Assembly: GCA_964036155.1 (NCBI GenBank)
Contig: OZ038423.1
Span: forward strand, 42,609,249-42,673,248
Direction of reading: 5' to 3'
DNA from: Diploscapter coronatus
Lineage: Eukaryota; Nematoda; Chromadorea; Rhabditida; Rhabditidae
Length of the DNA: 64,000 nucleotides
Shown: positions 1 to 13,190 of the stretch, one piece after another
How positions within the stretch are numbered: position 1 is the stretch's first letter
How the letters are laid out: each line of letters begins with the position of its first letter
Notes under the pieces: model-generated
What the model was told of the DNA's origin: nothing
The model's input: the letters and a program-made list of their open reading frames with translations, nothing else
The model's database searches: none
Translations under genes and position numbers: made by a program

Positions 1-3000
1 GTTTAATTGCTTAGCATCGAGTTTGTAAGCGAGAAGTGTCAAGTTCGAATTTAAATAGCGAATGAAAGAGGAAGGAGGCTTACGTTTAGCCGATTCTCCG
101 ATACGGATCCGCTCGGCAGTCGCTGAGGAAGAAAGATGGGGGAGAATTAGCAGCGAGGCAAGAAGGAGTAGAGGGAATAGAGAGACGGGTGGGTCGAGCA
201 TGGGACAGAAACCAAGCGGGGCATGCAGCACCGGCTCACACACCGATCCTCCGATGCACAACGATTGTCCAGCTATGGACCAAGAAGGTTTATGGTTCTA
301 AATATATCATATATGAACGTTTGACTCGGATATTGAAGATTAAAAAAAACTCGATTTGAACAAATCAGACTAACGTAAATATCTTCTAGCGGAAAGGCTC
401 TACGGGGCTCTCTAGTGTTTTTTTGAATGAAAAGACACTCTGATGATGAATATTATACATTAAAATCTGAGAGGACCTTTCCGTAAGAAAAAACGTTCGG
501 GAGTCTTGTAGGAGTTTTCCGCTAGAGGATCTTTACGTTACAGCCTCAGATCATCACATAATAAGGAATTTTGATAAGGATATATTGGAATTGGGCAATT
601 ACCATTTGACGAAATGACTGAGTGAATTTTTGCAGAATGATAGATTACTTTTTCCAAGAAAAAACACTACGCATTTTACAGAAAATTACCGTCATTTCAC
701 ACTCCGTCGTACCGTCAACATGTCAAATGCAAACTGCTCTGGAGTTCAGATTCCGAAAAGAGTCATAATTGATTCAGATTCTGACTTTCCAGAATTCTAT
801 ATCGATTCATTCCTGATTCTGATGTTTAAAAAAGATAAATAAAGAAAGTTAAGAAGCATCTCAAACATAACTTTTTTTGCAATGACAGCATGACTCGACA
901 GAATGAAGATGAGACTTTCAGAATACGTAATAAGGAATGTGGAACGAAAATAATTTTAAAAATGATCAGGTACAAGATTTTTTGGATATGAATATTACTA
1001 AAAGCTCTAAATGGGCAGGTTACCACAAAGGCTAGAAAAAATACAGTATAGGCGAATTCGAAATGAGAGAAAAGAAAAGAATCATTTTAGGCCAGTATTC
1101 CCTTTTCACATGCTATTTCTTAATTTTCTAACAACAGAAAATAACGGCCTCCGCTTGTCACCTTCAAGATTTGTGGACCAACAAGTAGAATTCAACCTTG
1201 AACAAAATCGAATAAAATGAAAATCAATGAACTGAGAAAATGTTCTCGAAATGGCAAGGGATCGCTCGATTTGCACGCCTTCCACGATTAGCCTCGAACA
1301 GGCGTAAATGGGGAAAAACGAACGATAATTTGACCGTTGAAGACAGAGGCAGAAACAGAAGAACGCAAGAGGTAAGAAGCAGTCATTAGAGGAGGGGAGG
1401 TTAGTGAGACGAGTTAGAGTCAAGGGCTGAGTACGGGAGGAGAAGAGGTTGGAAGCCGGAGACTGAATGGAATGGAAGGGAGCGGAGAATAGGAAGCTGG
1501 ATGGGAGGGAAACCGAGACACGAAAAAACCGTACAAGGGCTAACCGAGAAAAAGTTTGATAGGAGCGAGGTTCAATCGTGAGTAGGTTTCTAGAAGTTGT
1601 TTAATCCTAGAAAAAAAAGTGACTAAAGGAAAGGAATTGGAGACTGGATGAAAAAATATCCAGAAAATGAACAAAAGCCATACAAAGCAAGTCAGGAAAA
1701 GGATAAGGAAAGTAACGCGAATAATATTAGACTTGCTGTAACTTTCTTCAAAAATCTCGAGAGGAAAATGGCTGATGTAAAGATGAAGTAAGAAGCCAAA
1801 TGAGAGAAATCACAAACCCATGGCAAACTGTAAAAGGGGGTTCAATAGTTTATGATAGAAGCTAGAGTGAATTATGATTAGAATTGCTGATATTTTTCTA
1901 AGTTCTTGAGAAGAAAATAGCTGATGCGAGATTGAAGTAGGAAAGTAGGAAGCTAATTGTAAGTGAAAAGACATCTCAAATAACAAAAAAACTGAACGGT
2001 TATGCGAAAAATATAATATAAGCAAGGCTGAACCATGATTAGGATTCTAAACTTTTGTGAATCCGAAATAAGAGGAGACAGTAGAATAAAAGAATCGGAA
2101 ACTAATGAGAAATAAGTTTAAAAATAAAGAACATGCATGAGAATTTAAAAAAAAAAAATCGGAGTAAGAATGGCTCCTCACGATTTTTAGTAGCCAGAAC
2201 AGTGTTTGAATTTCATTTCGAACTTTTTCAAAATAGGAGTTGGAATCAGAATCGAATTTTCATATCGCCACGGTACAGGATATAAACACAAAGGTAAGCT
2301 ACTTATCTGCAATAATCAGCTAGCAAATTTTTTAGACCTAGACTCGATCACGAGAAGGGAATCACACGAAATAAAGGATGAGTTACACAAGGGCGAAAGG
2401 AAGATAAGTTGCATAATCATTCCTACATATGCTAGCAATGCTTTTTCAACGAAGAGAATAAATCCCGAAATGAACAAGTTACCCTAGAGTGATAAGTCTA
2501 CTAACAAATCAACACGCAACTTTGCATTACTTCTTCAACCTTGCAGAAATTCTCATGCAAATGAAGTGAAAGAATGTCTGAATCCAGAATGAAGAAGGAA
2601 CAAATTGAAGCGAAATCGTGAAAATCCAGGAATGCTATTTTTAGACAAATCCATTCACAATTCAGACTGTATTCTAAATACGACGATTTTATGCGACTAT
2701 TTCAAATAAACTAGAATGCGGCAAACCTGCCATGACGAAGCTGAATTTAGCGTGGCAGAATGGAATAGAATGGATGAACAGTGAACTGTAAATGGAAAGA
2801 GAGAATATCCAGAAATTCTAACTGAGAAGCGAGTGAAGCTTGGAATTACGAAATGCACCCGCAAGAATTGATGGAATTTGACGAATGAACCGAAAGATTT
2901 CGAGGTGAATCTGTCATTTTCTGCAAATTAGTATGAAACAGGATCGAATGAGTTTTACTCGAAGTATTTTACGCAATACGAGGAACTCGAAAGAAATGAT

Positions 3001-5622
3001 ACCGGACAAGATGAAAGATGAAGCAATAAAAACATAGGTAGAAGTCGAATAAGTTGGGTAATGGAATGGGCTAACGAAGAGAAAGGAAGGCAATGAAAAG
3101 CTAGTGGATTGTCGAATGGTCTCTGGTTGCTTGACTCATTTCCCAAACGATATCCAGTCACTAGCCCTTTCTGCTTTGCCTGCTTCCTCCATTCCCCACC
3201 GCTCCATTTTCCCAACTCATTTCTCATTTTATCGGCCAAATTTTCCAGCAAAAGTTTATGACTGGCGCCTCGTTGTAGTGGCTGTAAAATATCCGGACGA
3301 CGAAAAGAAAACAATAACCAGTGAGTTGAATGAAGCTTCACGACAAGATTTGACCAGCAGGAACAAATTGAAGAGAAGCAGGTGTTTATGATGCAATTTT
3401 GTAGGATAACAACAAAGTGAAATGAAGAAGCGACTAGATGTGAGAAAACTCTTCAATTAGATAATTTCAAAGAAGATCAACTTATTTTACATGAAGATCA
3501 GCTTTGGTAAAGGAGAAATAAGTTTGACAGGATTTAAAATTCAACACTTAAAACCTTCCCTTGTGGGTACTATATTTCTCTAAGAAAAATTAAGTTTATT
3601 CATAAATGTAACAAAAACCATTCGCTTCAAATCGCAATCAAAAAGACAAATTAAAATCTCGTCCAAAGAACGATCCAAACTGGTTATACGACTAAATTGA
3701 AATGATTTGATAAGAACTCTGGAAGTCGGGAAGGAAACTGGCTGGACTACAAAACAATAACGAAAGTTGAAGAAAGTAACGAATCAGGAATGATCGAAAA
3801 GGAAGGGATAAACGGTAGAAATGGAAATGGAGAAAGAGTTCGAGGAATTAACAGAGGGATTGAGGAAAACAATTCGGAAAGTGAGATGGAGGCAAGAAAA
3901 CGAGAAACTAGAAGAGAAAGTCTAAAAGAGCGAGGAAAGGAATGCAGAAAGGGAGAAGAGAAAGGAACACAGGAATCTGAATCGAAGATGCGTAACGGCT
4001 CAATTTTAACACCCATTTGGCCCAGAAAACCACGAAAACGATCCGAGGACTTGAATTCGATCAGGATTCGCACAGGATTCCTTTTCAATCCTGGGGCAGA
4101 AAAGGAAAGAGACTAACTATGCGACTTGAAAGATAAAAGGAAAATTGAACAAGAATGGCGATTACTTTCGTGAAAACTTTCGTCGAGATGAAAATTCTGG
4201 ACATTAAAGAAAACAGGAGCAGTGAAAGTCAAAAGTCAGGCATAAGTTTCATGAAGTTCAGGTAAAAAATCTCAATCTAATTGACTGTGAATTCAGAACA
4301 CAATGAAAAAAACAAAAATCATAAATCCTCTCATATTCTCATCTTTTCACCCGCAACTACAAAAACAGATAGACCATTCACTTCGAAGCCTGTGCGATCG
4401 TTCAGGAAGCCCCCTCTCTATTTACATACATCCACAATGAAATTCGCGTCTGTAGCAGCCAAAATTCATGCAATTTTCAGCGTCGCTTCTCTTTTTCAAT
4501 CCATATTCAAGTCTCCAGATTCAGATGAAGCTAAGCAAACAGCGAATATGCTAAATGTTTCACGCAGAATCCATCCAAATAAGCCATAAGCAATGAAATG
4601 TGAACTTTTAGAATGGAAGGCGCGGGTATATTATTTCTAGAAGTGCGTTCAATAATAAAAGGGTAAGAATGACGATTAGGACTCCTAGCAACATCGTAAT
4701 GGCTAAACATGACAAAGTAATAATAGAGTTAAGAGAGGATAGTAAAACTTTTATTTCAGTCTTTCTTCAAGTTAAGATGTTGCAAAGAGTCCAAATTTTG
4801 AAAGAAAGAATATATACTAAGAAAAAGTGCTTGCAAATAATTGACTCGTTTTTTTAGAAGTCTTGTAAACCTGGCCAAAATGAAGTAAGTATCCGAATGA
4901 ATGAATGACCGATGACATTACAAATCGAATTCCAAATTCGCGTGGACAGGATGAGAGAGGAGAGGAATACGCAAGGATTAGACGGATTAGGAACGGACAA
5001 AAACGAAACGAAAAAAGCGAAAAGTTGGGGGAAAGTAGCTGCTGGCTGCTGATGGTCAAACGAGATATTTGGCGAGAGGTTGAAATGGGGCAGACAAGAA
5101 GAGTGAGGGAGAGGTTGGAAGAATTAGGAGGTGAGGTTGCATCATCGAAGAATCTCGAAGACTTTACCAGGAAATTAACAGATAGAGCAAACAGGATAAA
5201 ATAAACTTTGAAAACAGACATTTTTTCGAGATCGAAGAGAACAATTATTAGCAGAAAAATAGGCAAATTCATGATTCCGATATAATTCTTGTCAAAAATA
5301 TATAGAATAAATCAACAAGCCATCCATTTGAATAAGTTTCACGGCCTTACAAACCTTATCCTTGAGAAAAGTGACGGAAAGCGAGCGACAAAAACAGTTT
5401 TCTTTTTCTTTGCACACAATTATGGCAAATGCAGAGCGTTTCCAAAGAATAAGGCTTGTAAGATCGTGCTCATCATTACTGGCGAAGATAAAAGTGGACA
5501 GAAAATCTCCAAATTTTATTCTCCATTTCATAAAACAAAATGCCTAATAATTATCGACCCGTGCCAATTATGCTAGCCTACAACAACGATTCTCACAACT
5601 TTTAACCTACTTTTTTCGATTC
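1..5622. other. Intergenic or intronic DNA, no gene recognised
   Basis: I read both strands of this 5.6 kb and found no conserved protein motif or chain of open frames joined by plausible splice sites. Long stretches (about 1250-1560, 3000-3450, 3780-4120, 4900-5200) are purine-rich on the + strand (GAA, GGAA, AGAG runs). That bias keeps weak open frames free of stops on both strands, and the translations are low-complexity Lys/Glu/Arg or Ser/Phe/Leu. The only structured feature is the inverted repeat at 371-540. It could hold a long intron or the upstream region of a gene outside the window. Confidence 0.5.
371..540. repeat. MITE-like inverted repeat
   Basis: The arm 371-403 (starting TAACGTAAATATCTTCTAGC) is matched in reverse complement by 508-540 (ending CTCTAGCGGAAA when inverted), with about 27 of 33 positions identical. 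Weaker complementarity continues inward to a loop near 430-480. The 170-bp unit holds no open frame. It looks like a non-autonomous fold-back or MITE. No clear target-site duplication was seen. Confidence 0.6.
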
Positions 5623-8600
5623 TTAGTCTGTTTTCTTCTTGATTTCTGGTTTTGCCGATCTGTTAAATATTCTCGAAGTGATTGGTCGAAGCAGGAAGAG
5701 AATCAGTCGAATGGTTCGTTTGACGATGAATATGACAATTAGAAGGAGTAGAATTAGACTGGAAAGGAGGAAGGCGATTATGTCCACGAGGAAGTACTGC
5801 AGAATGTTAAGCTTGTCTGCTCCGGAACGAGCGTGAGGAATCTAAATTGTTTTGGTAAATATTTTCAAGAAAATTGCCTTTTTGAAAATTCGATAAAATT
5901 GAACCTCTTTATGCCGATCAATGAATTCCAACCAGAAAGCAGCCATATTCAACGAACTAACAGGGACATCTCTCACTAAATCTTGAAATTCAAGCATCGC
6001 TTCTTTGTACCTAAAAACGTCCTTGTTTCTTGAAGTTATAAACTCATACTTTGGCGATAAGATATCTTGAATAGCTTTAGAAAGATGGCCTTCGCGAAGT
6101 TGGTACTTGGTCACTATAATTCCTGCATCTCGAGATTGAACTCGCAACAGATTGTCATAGGCTGGAATTTCTTTAGTGACAAAGCGAGATTTTAATTAGA
6201 AAGATATGCTGAAATTCGATTCCAACTTTTCGAGCTAATTCCGTTCTGATTCCAAATTCGACATTTCATGTTACTCCAATTCACCCCTGATTTTGACATT
6301 TCTTACCGCTGGCTATCAATGGTATGCCAATAATTGGTACTCCATGATAAATCGACTCCATCACACTATTCAATCCGCCATGAGAAATGTGGGCAACGCA
6401 TTTGGAATGACCTGAAATGGAAATTTCATTATAAAGATTAACGGAATCTTCAGTTTATTCATAGTCAATCTTGGGCGAAATTCTGTCTGTTGATTTTTGG
6501 TCATCCTATTGTTATTTTGGGTTCTATTGTGATACCTAATAAGTCCTGCAAGGGTAGCCATTCTTTAGCAAGCACATTTGTCGGTACTCCAATTGGCAGC
6601 TCATTATACTGCCAGATGAATTTGATTTTGCTGTGAAATCGGAAAGTGTCAAGAAACGCTTTCTAAACATTTTACAACGATGAAATGCCGATATTTTCAT
6701 TTGTCACTTTGACATGTTCCGGGGCGACGGACCATTCTGCAGTAAATCCTGATGAAATGACGATAAATCCGTGATCTTCACTTGCTTTGTCAACGAAAGC
6801 TGCGAATTCCTAAAATTTTGTCGAAACTAAGTTTCGAATGAGTCCAATTGAGGTTTGAAAAATTCCGAATATGAAATTCATTTTTCATAGGAAGATTTTC
6901 GAAATAAGAAAAGGTGTCGGAATGTCCATGTTATTTATTCGTTTATTCCCGCAAAGTGACCTTTCCTGAAAAATTAGAATGCACCATCAGAAAGCATAAA
7001 CTGGCGAAAAATGTGTCACTTTTATCTCTTCATTTCCGCAGTACGTTCAGATTCTTCATTTCTTCACTCCGAAATTAATCCTCCCACATCGAACAGAATA
7101 GTTGAATTCGGATGAAGAGATGAACCTATGAATCTGACTACCTCGGAAAAGCGAAGATGTAAAAATCACAAGAATGCGTTGTTAGTCTATGTCTTTTGGT
7201 GACATCTTCAGATTCCTCAGGAATTTGCAATTTTTAGGCAAGGGCACTTGGTGGAAGCAGCGTGATGATAAAGGCTTACTTTCGTAAGAGGTTGTGCCTC
7301 CCTGCACTGTAGACAGCCAACGTAATTGACTCGCGGCATGTAGGCTCGAGGAAAATCGAAAATCGGTGGATTATTGATAAGATTCAACGATGCATTTCGC
7401 TCGATGTCGAATGAAGATGGTGCATCAGAAAAGTAATGCTGAAAGTCATTAATTCGAAAACGATCCGTATGAAAATTAACGATATCCGAATTCCCATAAC
7501 CCAAGTTCTATGGATAAGCGTCATAATAGAGAATTTTATTTGAAGTCATAGGAAATTTCTAGTCTCGATTCCGAATTAAAAAATGAATTCTAGTTATCAT
7601 AATTAGATATCTCACCTTGAACATATGATCGATGTAGTGGGGCTGTAGAATACGCTGATGAATGAATATTTCTCGAAGATAATATGCAACATTTACGCAT
7701 CGTTCGAAAAATGTCATTTCGTCAGTATATCTTAACTTTTGAATTTGAATAGGCATATCCTAGAGCCATAGATGGGTGGGTGAATTTCAAATCCGTTTGA
7801 ATAAAAATTTAATATAATCTGAAGATTCGAATGAAGACTAACAGCCGATATCAGAAAAGGCTATCGAAATTTATGCTATTCTATACATGAATTTCATTTC
7901 ATCGCTTTTAAAGTTGTCTGACCCAGTTTTAGGAGCAGGCAAATAGCTTGGTGGAGAAGGACTTTGGTTTGCCCAGGCAGATTCAGGTCTCATCGTGGCT
8001 TGACTCCACAATACCAAATTCGATTCTAGAAATTTTAAGAAATATTGAAAAAAGAAAAGGTTACTCGTCATCCCAGCCATTAGTAGGCCACACGGATTGT
8101 ATAGATCGTCAATTATCATGGCATCGAAGCTAAAAGTTCAGACTTTTGCACAAGGAGTAGGAAAATAGTCTGACTTTGATCGACTAATGACTGATTTGAA
8201 CTCTTTGTTGTGTTGACAAAGTAATCCACTACAAAGACTGATTCCAGCTGTCCAGCCATCAACTTGCTCATTTGGCCAGCTCAAATCTTCAGCCCACATC
8301 TAAATTTGTGTGGAAAAACCCAGTTACGAATTTTCAAATATTATAAATATATAAATACCTTAACAAAATTCTTATTTTTCGATTGTGTTTGATTGAACTT
8401 CAACAAAGAGTTAGAAATCGATGTGGCAGGCTTCATGCACCCGTTTATATTCACGTTCCAAAATATTTTCTTTATTTTGGATGATAGGTCGATATCTGAC
8501 TGAAAATATTCTAATTAAAGAGAATTGAAAATTGAAGAGAGTAACCAGAAAGCATCGTATAGAAGCCTTCCCAAAAACGTTTACCTTTTTCGATCCTCTC

Positions 8601-9101
8601 TAAATATCTCCATTTCTAATGCTATTTCGTTCCTACCGGCCAAGCGCGTAACGCAAAAATGCAAGTCTGCTCTCATGGTAGTGCGGTATAGTGAATAATG
8701 AGTTAGATTTTTGCCTTTATTTTGGATGATTAGCTAGAGATTTTTTTAAAAAGAACATGGAGAAGCTCGAAAAAAGTAAACGCTTCTGGGAAAGCCAAGG
8801 TAACATCATGATTAGAAATTGAATCGAAGAAAGTTCATGATAAATTCTTATTATTTCTCCAAAATGTTTGTCATTTCTTGATACCGCGATGCTGTTCAAT
8901 TGATTAGGGAATACAAACCGGAAAGAATCCATGCTCTATCCAAGTGACACCATGGCCCCTCTCTGCCAATTCCTCTGCCAGAACTTTCAGCGTAAATGGG
9001 TGAGATTTATGAAAATTCGATGGCCAGAATAGGTATTTCCCGCATTGCGATGAATGAATCAAGCCGTAAAATATCAATAGGAGCAAAAACTTGATAAACA
9101 T
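5623..9101 (-). CDS. UDP-glycosyltransferase (UGT family), membrane-anchored
   Basis: UGTs transfer a sugar from a UDP-sugar to small lipophilic molecules in the ER lumen (detoxification, glucosylation). The start codon at 9101 opens a signal peptide, then [13 protein letters not shown], whose His is the likely catalytic base region. Later exons read [15 protein letters not shown], then [45 protein letters not shown], and [11 protein letters not shown] spliced to [19 protein letters not shown], the UDP-sugar donor signature. The last exon (5841-5623) encodes one transmembrane helix and a basic KKK tail, the usual ER anchor. One splice (near 8115-8160) uses GTCAGA, a weak donor. The N-terminal exons between about 8930 and 8480 are unclear: the first exon runs out of frame at 8930, and I could not link it cleanly to the exon at 8498-8360 (see findings). 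About 10 exons. The family call is firm; the N-terminal model is not. Confidence 0.9.
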
Positions 9102-10181
9102 TCGAAAAATGCTGCCCTGAATTCAGACAATTATTAAAAGAAAAAAAAACCGATCAATATTGTGCATGAAGTCAATAGGAATCTTGAAGGAAAGACAAGA
9201 ATAAATATCAGAAATAAGATGAAACGATAAAAAGGAATCTTGACCATATTGCAGACGAGTTTCAAGGTAGACATTTTATGACCGACCAAAATCGATACAA
9301 TGTCAAATGGCTACTCTTTCTTATCATCGCAAAGAAGAAAATAATTGTCTAATCGCAAATAGGCAGTGTTTTGACAGTCAAGGGAGGAAAAATTACAATT
9401 TCTTCGAGGATCAATTCTGTCGAAAGTGAAAAGAGGAATTATGGCTCGAGAAGAAAGTGGTTTTGGAGGGGAAATGAGTGAATAGGAAGAAAAGGAAGGG
9501 TTGAATTGTCGAGAAAGTACGAGGAAACTGACCTTATTCACCTCTAACATAGCGATTATTCATAGCCAACAGCTGCAATTATTTTGGACTGGCCAGAAAG
9601 TGTTAGCTAGATTTTTTATATGAACTTTTATTCGGGCGCTTTTTAAAATCATGTTGTAGTTGAATTATTTTCAAATTTCAATTATCAACACCTAGACTCA
9701 TATCAAATACGACCGCGCGTTTATGATAATTGATCAACTCGTAGTTTCTGGAGTTGGATGAATCCAGAATTTTCAGTAACTTTTATATCAATTCATCGAT
9801 TTTCAATCAAAGCGATTTGTACTTTATCTAATAGTTTTATTTCGTAAAAGTAATTTGATTCTGCTCTATTTACCAAAATCACCCATAAAAACCTGTGAAC
9901 TTTTCTTTGTAAGAGTATTCTCGCAACTCATTAGCCATCTGTCACTTACTCCTTTCCCTCCTCTCCTCTGCTCTGCGTTTCATTCTCCCATTTCCTCTGG
10001 ACAATAGTCAATGTCACTAGGCTGTTGGCTTTTGGGTGGATATCGATTTCCCAGCTTCTTCATTCTCCTTGCATTGCAAATTCTTGGTTAGGACCCACTA
10101 ATTGTGTGTCTGTGTCGAGTCTGCATAAGCATATTCAGTCACAATTCTCAACTACTTCACTCATAATATTTCCCCACTAAA
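9102..10181. promoter_or_regulatory. Divergent intergenic region (UGT / paraoxonase-like)
   Basis: This 1.08 kb separates two start codons that face away from each other, so it should hold the promoters of both genes. I see no open frame with recognisable coding content and no conserved motif I can name. About 9940-10010 is a pyrimidine-rich tract (CTCCTCTCCTCTGCTCTG). Confidence 0.4.
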
Positions 10182-13100
10182 ATGTTATTCCCAAATTCCT
10201 TAGGAGATGTCGTTCATCGAGTCGCATTCTGGATTCTACTCGCATTATTCGGATCCACTTTTATTCGGTTCATGTAAGACTTTACAGATTTTAGATATCC
10301 TTAGAATTTCGGGGAGCGCTCACTGCGCATAAAACTTTTTACACGCAATGACATACACCTCGAATTTCTACTAGCTAACTCACCCCATTCATTCGGAAAG
10401 GTCGTGGTTTTCTGAAAAAATAGTGCTGATGAGAAAGGACTTGTTGAATCTCTTATGGGCAATGGGTTATCTGCTCAATCCACCTCAATTTATCATTCTT
10501 ATATAGGACTTTTAGGCTAATGATCGATTCAAATAAACGAGCCTACAATCACACACCAGGACCATGCAGAGCAATACATAATTTGAGTAAGTTATTAGCC
10601 TGTCAGGAGACATATAGTTTATAATTTGAATATTTCCAGATAATGGTTCTGCCGGAATGGAGTATATAAAAGAAGAAAATCTGACATTCGTTACATTTGG
10701 CTTAGGCAGAGGTAATCATTTCACAATCAAATTCGTGTTCATGTTTTTCCTTGCAAATTTCAGCCTACAATCTGAGTGTGCCTTGTGGGATTGCGATATT
10801 CCGTATTCTTCCTGAAAACTCCAAATTTGAAGTGGAAAAGTTAAAAATCGAAGGATCCGAATTCAATAGGGTACGAGAATTTTCGGATCTTTCTTTCCCA
10901 TTTCAAAAGAACTCATATTTTTATTTCTAAATAATCTCAATATGATCACGTAAGAAATTTTATACATCTTCATGAACATTCATTTAGAAGGAATTTGCTC
11001 CGCATGGCATTTCTGCCTATTACAGCAAAGGGAAGACAACCCTCTATGTCGTGAACAAACTGACTCAATGTATCGAAATATTCCAGTATCAGAAGGAGAA
11101 AAAATCGTTGCTCTACAGAAAATCAGTCTGCAGTCCGCATTTCACCAGGTGCAATATTCATGTTTAGAATAGCCTGATTAAAACCTATTTTAGCATTCAA
11201 GACGTAGTGGCATTGGGAGCTGATCGATTGATAATTTCAAACCTCGCCTATTTTTCGGCAGGGACACTTCAAAATGTTGAATTATCCTTTCAGGTAAGAA
11301 ATTTACTATTCTAAGAAAATTGAAAGGAAAAGATTTGAAACCAAGCATAATTTCTGAAACGATGAGTAGAATAATTTCTCGCGAGCAAATCTTCTTGAAA
11401 TCTGACAGGTTTTTAGGCATATTAGTCTTTGCATACCTGCAAAATAAAAAAAATCACCTATGAAAAGTGAGCTCAACGCATCGTGCTAAAATTGACATAT
11501 GGCTCAAAGCTTTTGATCGCCACTGTAAATATGATTGATCTATGCGAACTGATGAAATGTATCCTATAAAGTTACACCAACTCCCATTTGATCAGGAAAA
11601 ATCTGACCTTCATTGTTTAATAGGAAAAATAATACTGGAGATATTTTAGAGCACATTCGGCTCATTGCTATTCTTTGATGGAAAGTCAGTTTCTGTGATG
11701 ATGTCAGGATTGCCTTCTCCGCTGCCTTTAGCAATAGACAGGAAACGTAATCTTCTCTTTGTTGGGTCACTTATGAATGAGGTAGAATTTTACATATCAT
11801 CTTTTAATTTTGTTTAGGGATGAGAAGGAAACTAGGGTTTAGTTCTAACTTTCATATCAGAAGTGCATGAAGTTAGAATTCGACTTCAAGAAACTTCAAC
11901 TTCGGAAGATTTTTAACAACTTCGATTTCAATTTTGTCTTTTGTTAAATTGATATTCCAACTTCGAAATCTTCAAAAAACGAGTTTTTGATTTTGAAAAT
12001 TGTCAAATTAAAACTGTGCACTCCTGTCTGCTTTATGGCATTTCTGATTACTGAACAGGTTGAAATTGCGCGATCAATAAGTTTCGTTCCAGATGCAGGA
12101 AAAACTTTCTAAAATAATGCGATGAAATGAGATAACGGTTTCGAGTTTGACATTTTCCGAGTTTTTTCTCGAGTTGAATTACGTTGACAGCGAAATTAAA
12201 ATCGACCCCTGACCGGATTGGACAACTAGTTTCGCATAATTCAATCATTTGTCAGCAACTTTTCGTATTTTCTAAAAGAATATTTTTAAATACCAAAAAG
12301 TCATTTGTTTGAGGAGATTTTCCTGGTTTTTCCAGATAATCAAAGTCTACGATATCAAAAGAGATTTCTCGTTGCATCCTCGAACGGAAGTCTCACTATT
12401 ATCGTCTCCTTCTGGCATATTTGTCGATGAAGAAAGCGGTAAGCTATAAAGAAACTTCCTATCAGCAAATTCATGCCTTCATTTATTCATTGTTAGGCGA
12501 TATTTGGGCGACAACATTTCCCGTTCTTTACCAGCTATTCGCACATATGATAAATGCGAAGGAATCAAATGTTTTGAGTCCGAGTCAGGTCGTGCGGATA
12601 CGAATTCAGGTTTGAAAAATTTCGTTTATTCCATGAAGTTTTCCGTATTTTAGGAAGATGGCATTTCTTGGGTTATTACAGAGCCGTATTCTAATGACGG
12701 AGCAACCATAGCAGCGAGCAGTTCTGTTGTAAGTTCTCTTCTGAATTTTCGTGTTTTTGCTAACTGAAGCCCCAGTCGTGACATTGGAACAAATTAAATA
12801 AGGAGTTAATAAAAAGTGTAGGATCATGTCAACAACCTCCCCTTTACAATATTATTTCAGTCACCAGGGCACGCGATGCACCTATTTTTAAAATATAATT
12901 TCGAAGCAGAAATCATAATTTTAATAAATTAATTTTGAGTCAAACCAAAATTAAAAAAGAAAATAACTTAAAGTCGAAGCTGAAGTAGCTACGTCTATCT
13001 GGGAAAAAAATCAAGTTCGAACTTGTTCACCTCAATATTATTTCACGTCACGATGTCATGAGATTTTTCTAGCCATATTATTTTGTATCATTTTCGAATA

Positions 13101-13190
13101 ATTTAGGTCTATGACAAGAATCAAATGCTGATTGGATCATTATTCGGTCGGCTTTTACATTGTGACGTGCTCAATCCAGAAATTACCTAA
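10182..13190 (+). CDS. Paraoxonase/arylesterase-like membrane protein (MEC-6/POML type)
   Basis: Eleven exons give about 365 residues with matched phases: 10182-10273, 10516-10586, 10640-10711, 10764-10870, 10988-11148, 11194-11293, 11650-11781, 12336-12438, 12497-12609, 12654-12728 and 13107-13190. An N-terminal uncleaved signal anchor (FWILLALFGSTFIRF) is followed by NHTPGPCRAIHNL, then GMEYIKEENLTFVTFGLGR, KEFAPHGISAYYSKGKTTLYVV, a divergent IQDVVALGADR strand, GDIWATTFPVLY and a C-terminal GSLFGRLLHC. These are the landmark segments of the paraoxonase six-bladed propeller. In nematodes the family includes MEC-6 and POML proteins, ER chaperones for DEG/ENaC channels rather than proven esterases. 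The usual metal ligands of human PON1 (for example the ED and ND pairs) look changed: NN replaces the first and IQD replaces VND, so catalysis is doubtful. That ligand comparison rests on family knowledge. Confidence 0.9.

Noticed and set aside
3747..4116. Overlapping open frames of over 100 codons on both strands
   Set aside because: Both translations are low-complexity (Arg/Glu/Lys-rich or Ser/Phe/Leu-rich) and arise from purine bias on one strand. There are no motifs and no matching splice partners.
5842..6147. ORF starting at an internal Met as an independent small gene
   Set aside because: It is the exon (6161-5905) of the UGT gene encoding the segment after the donor-binding signature.
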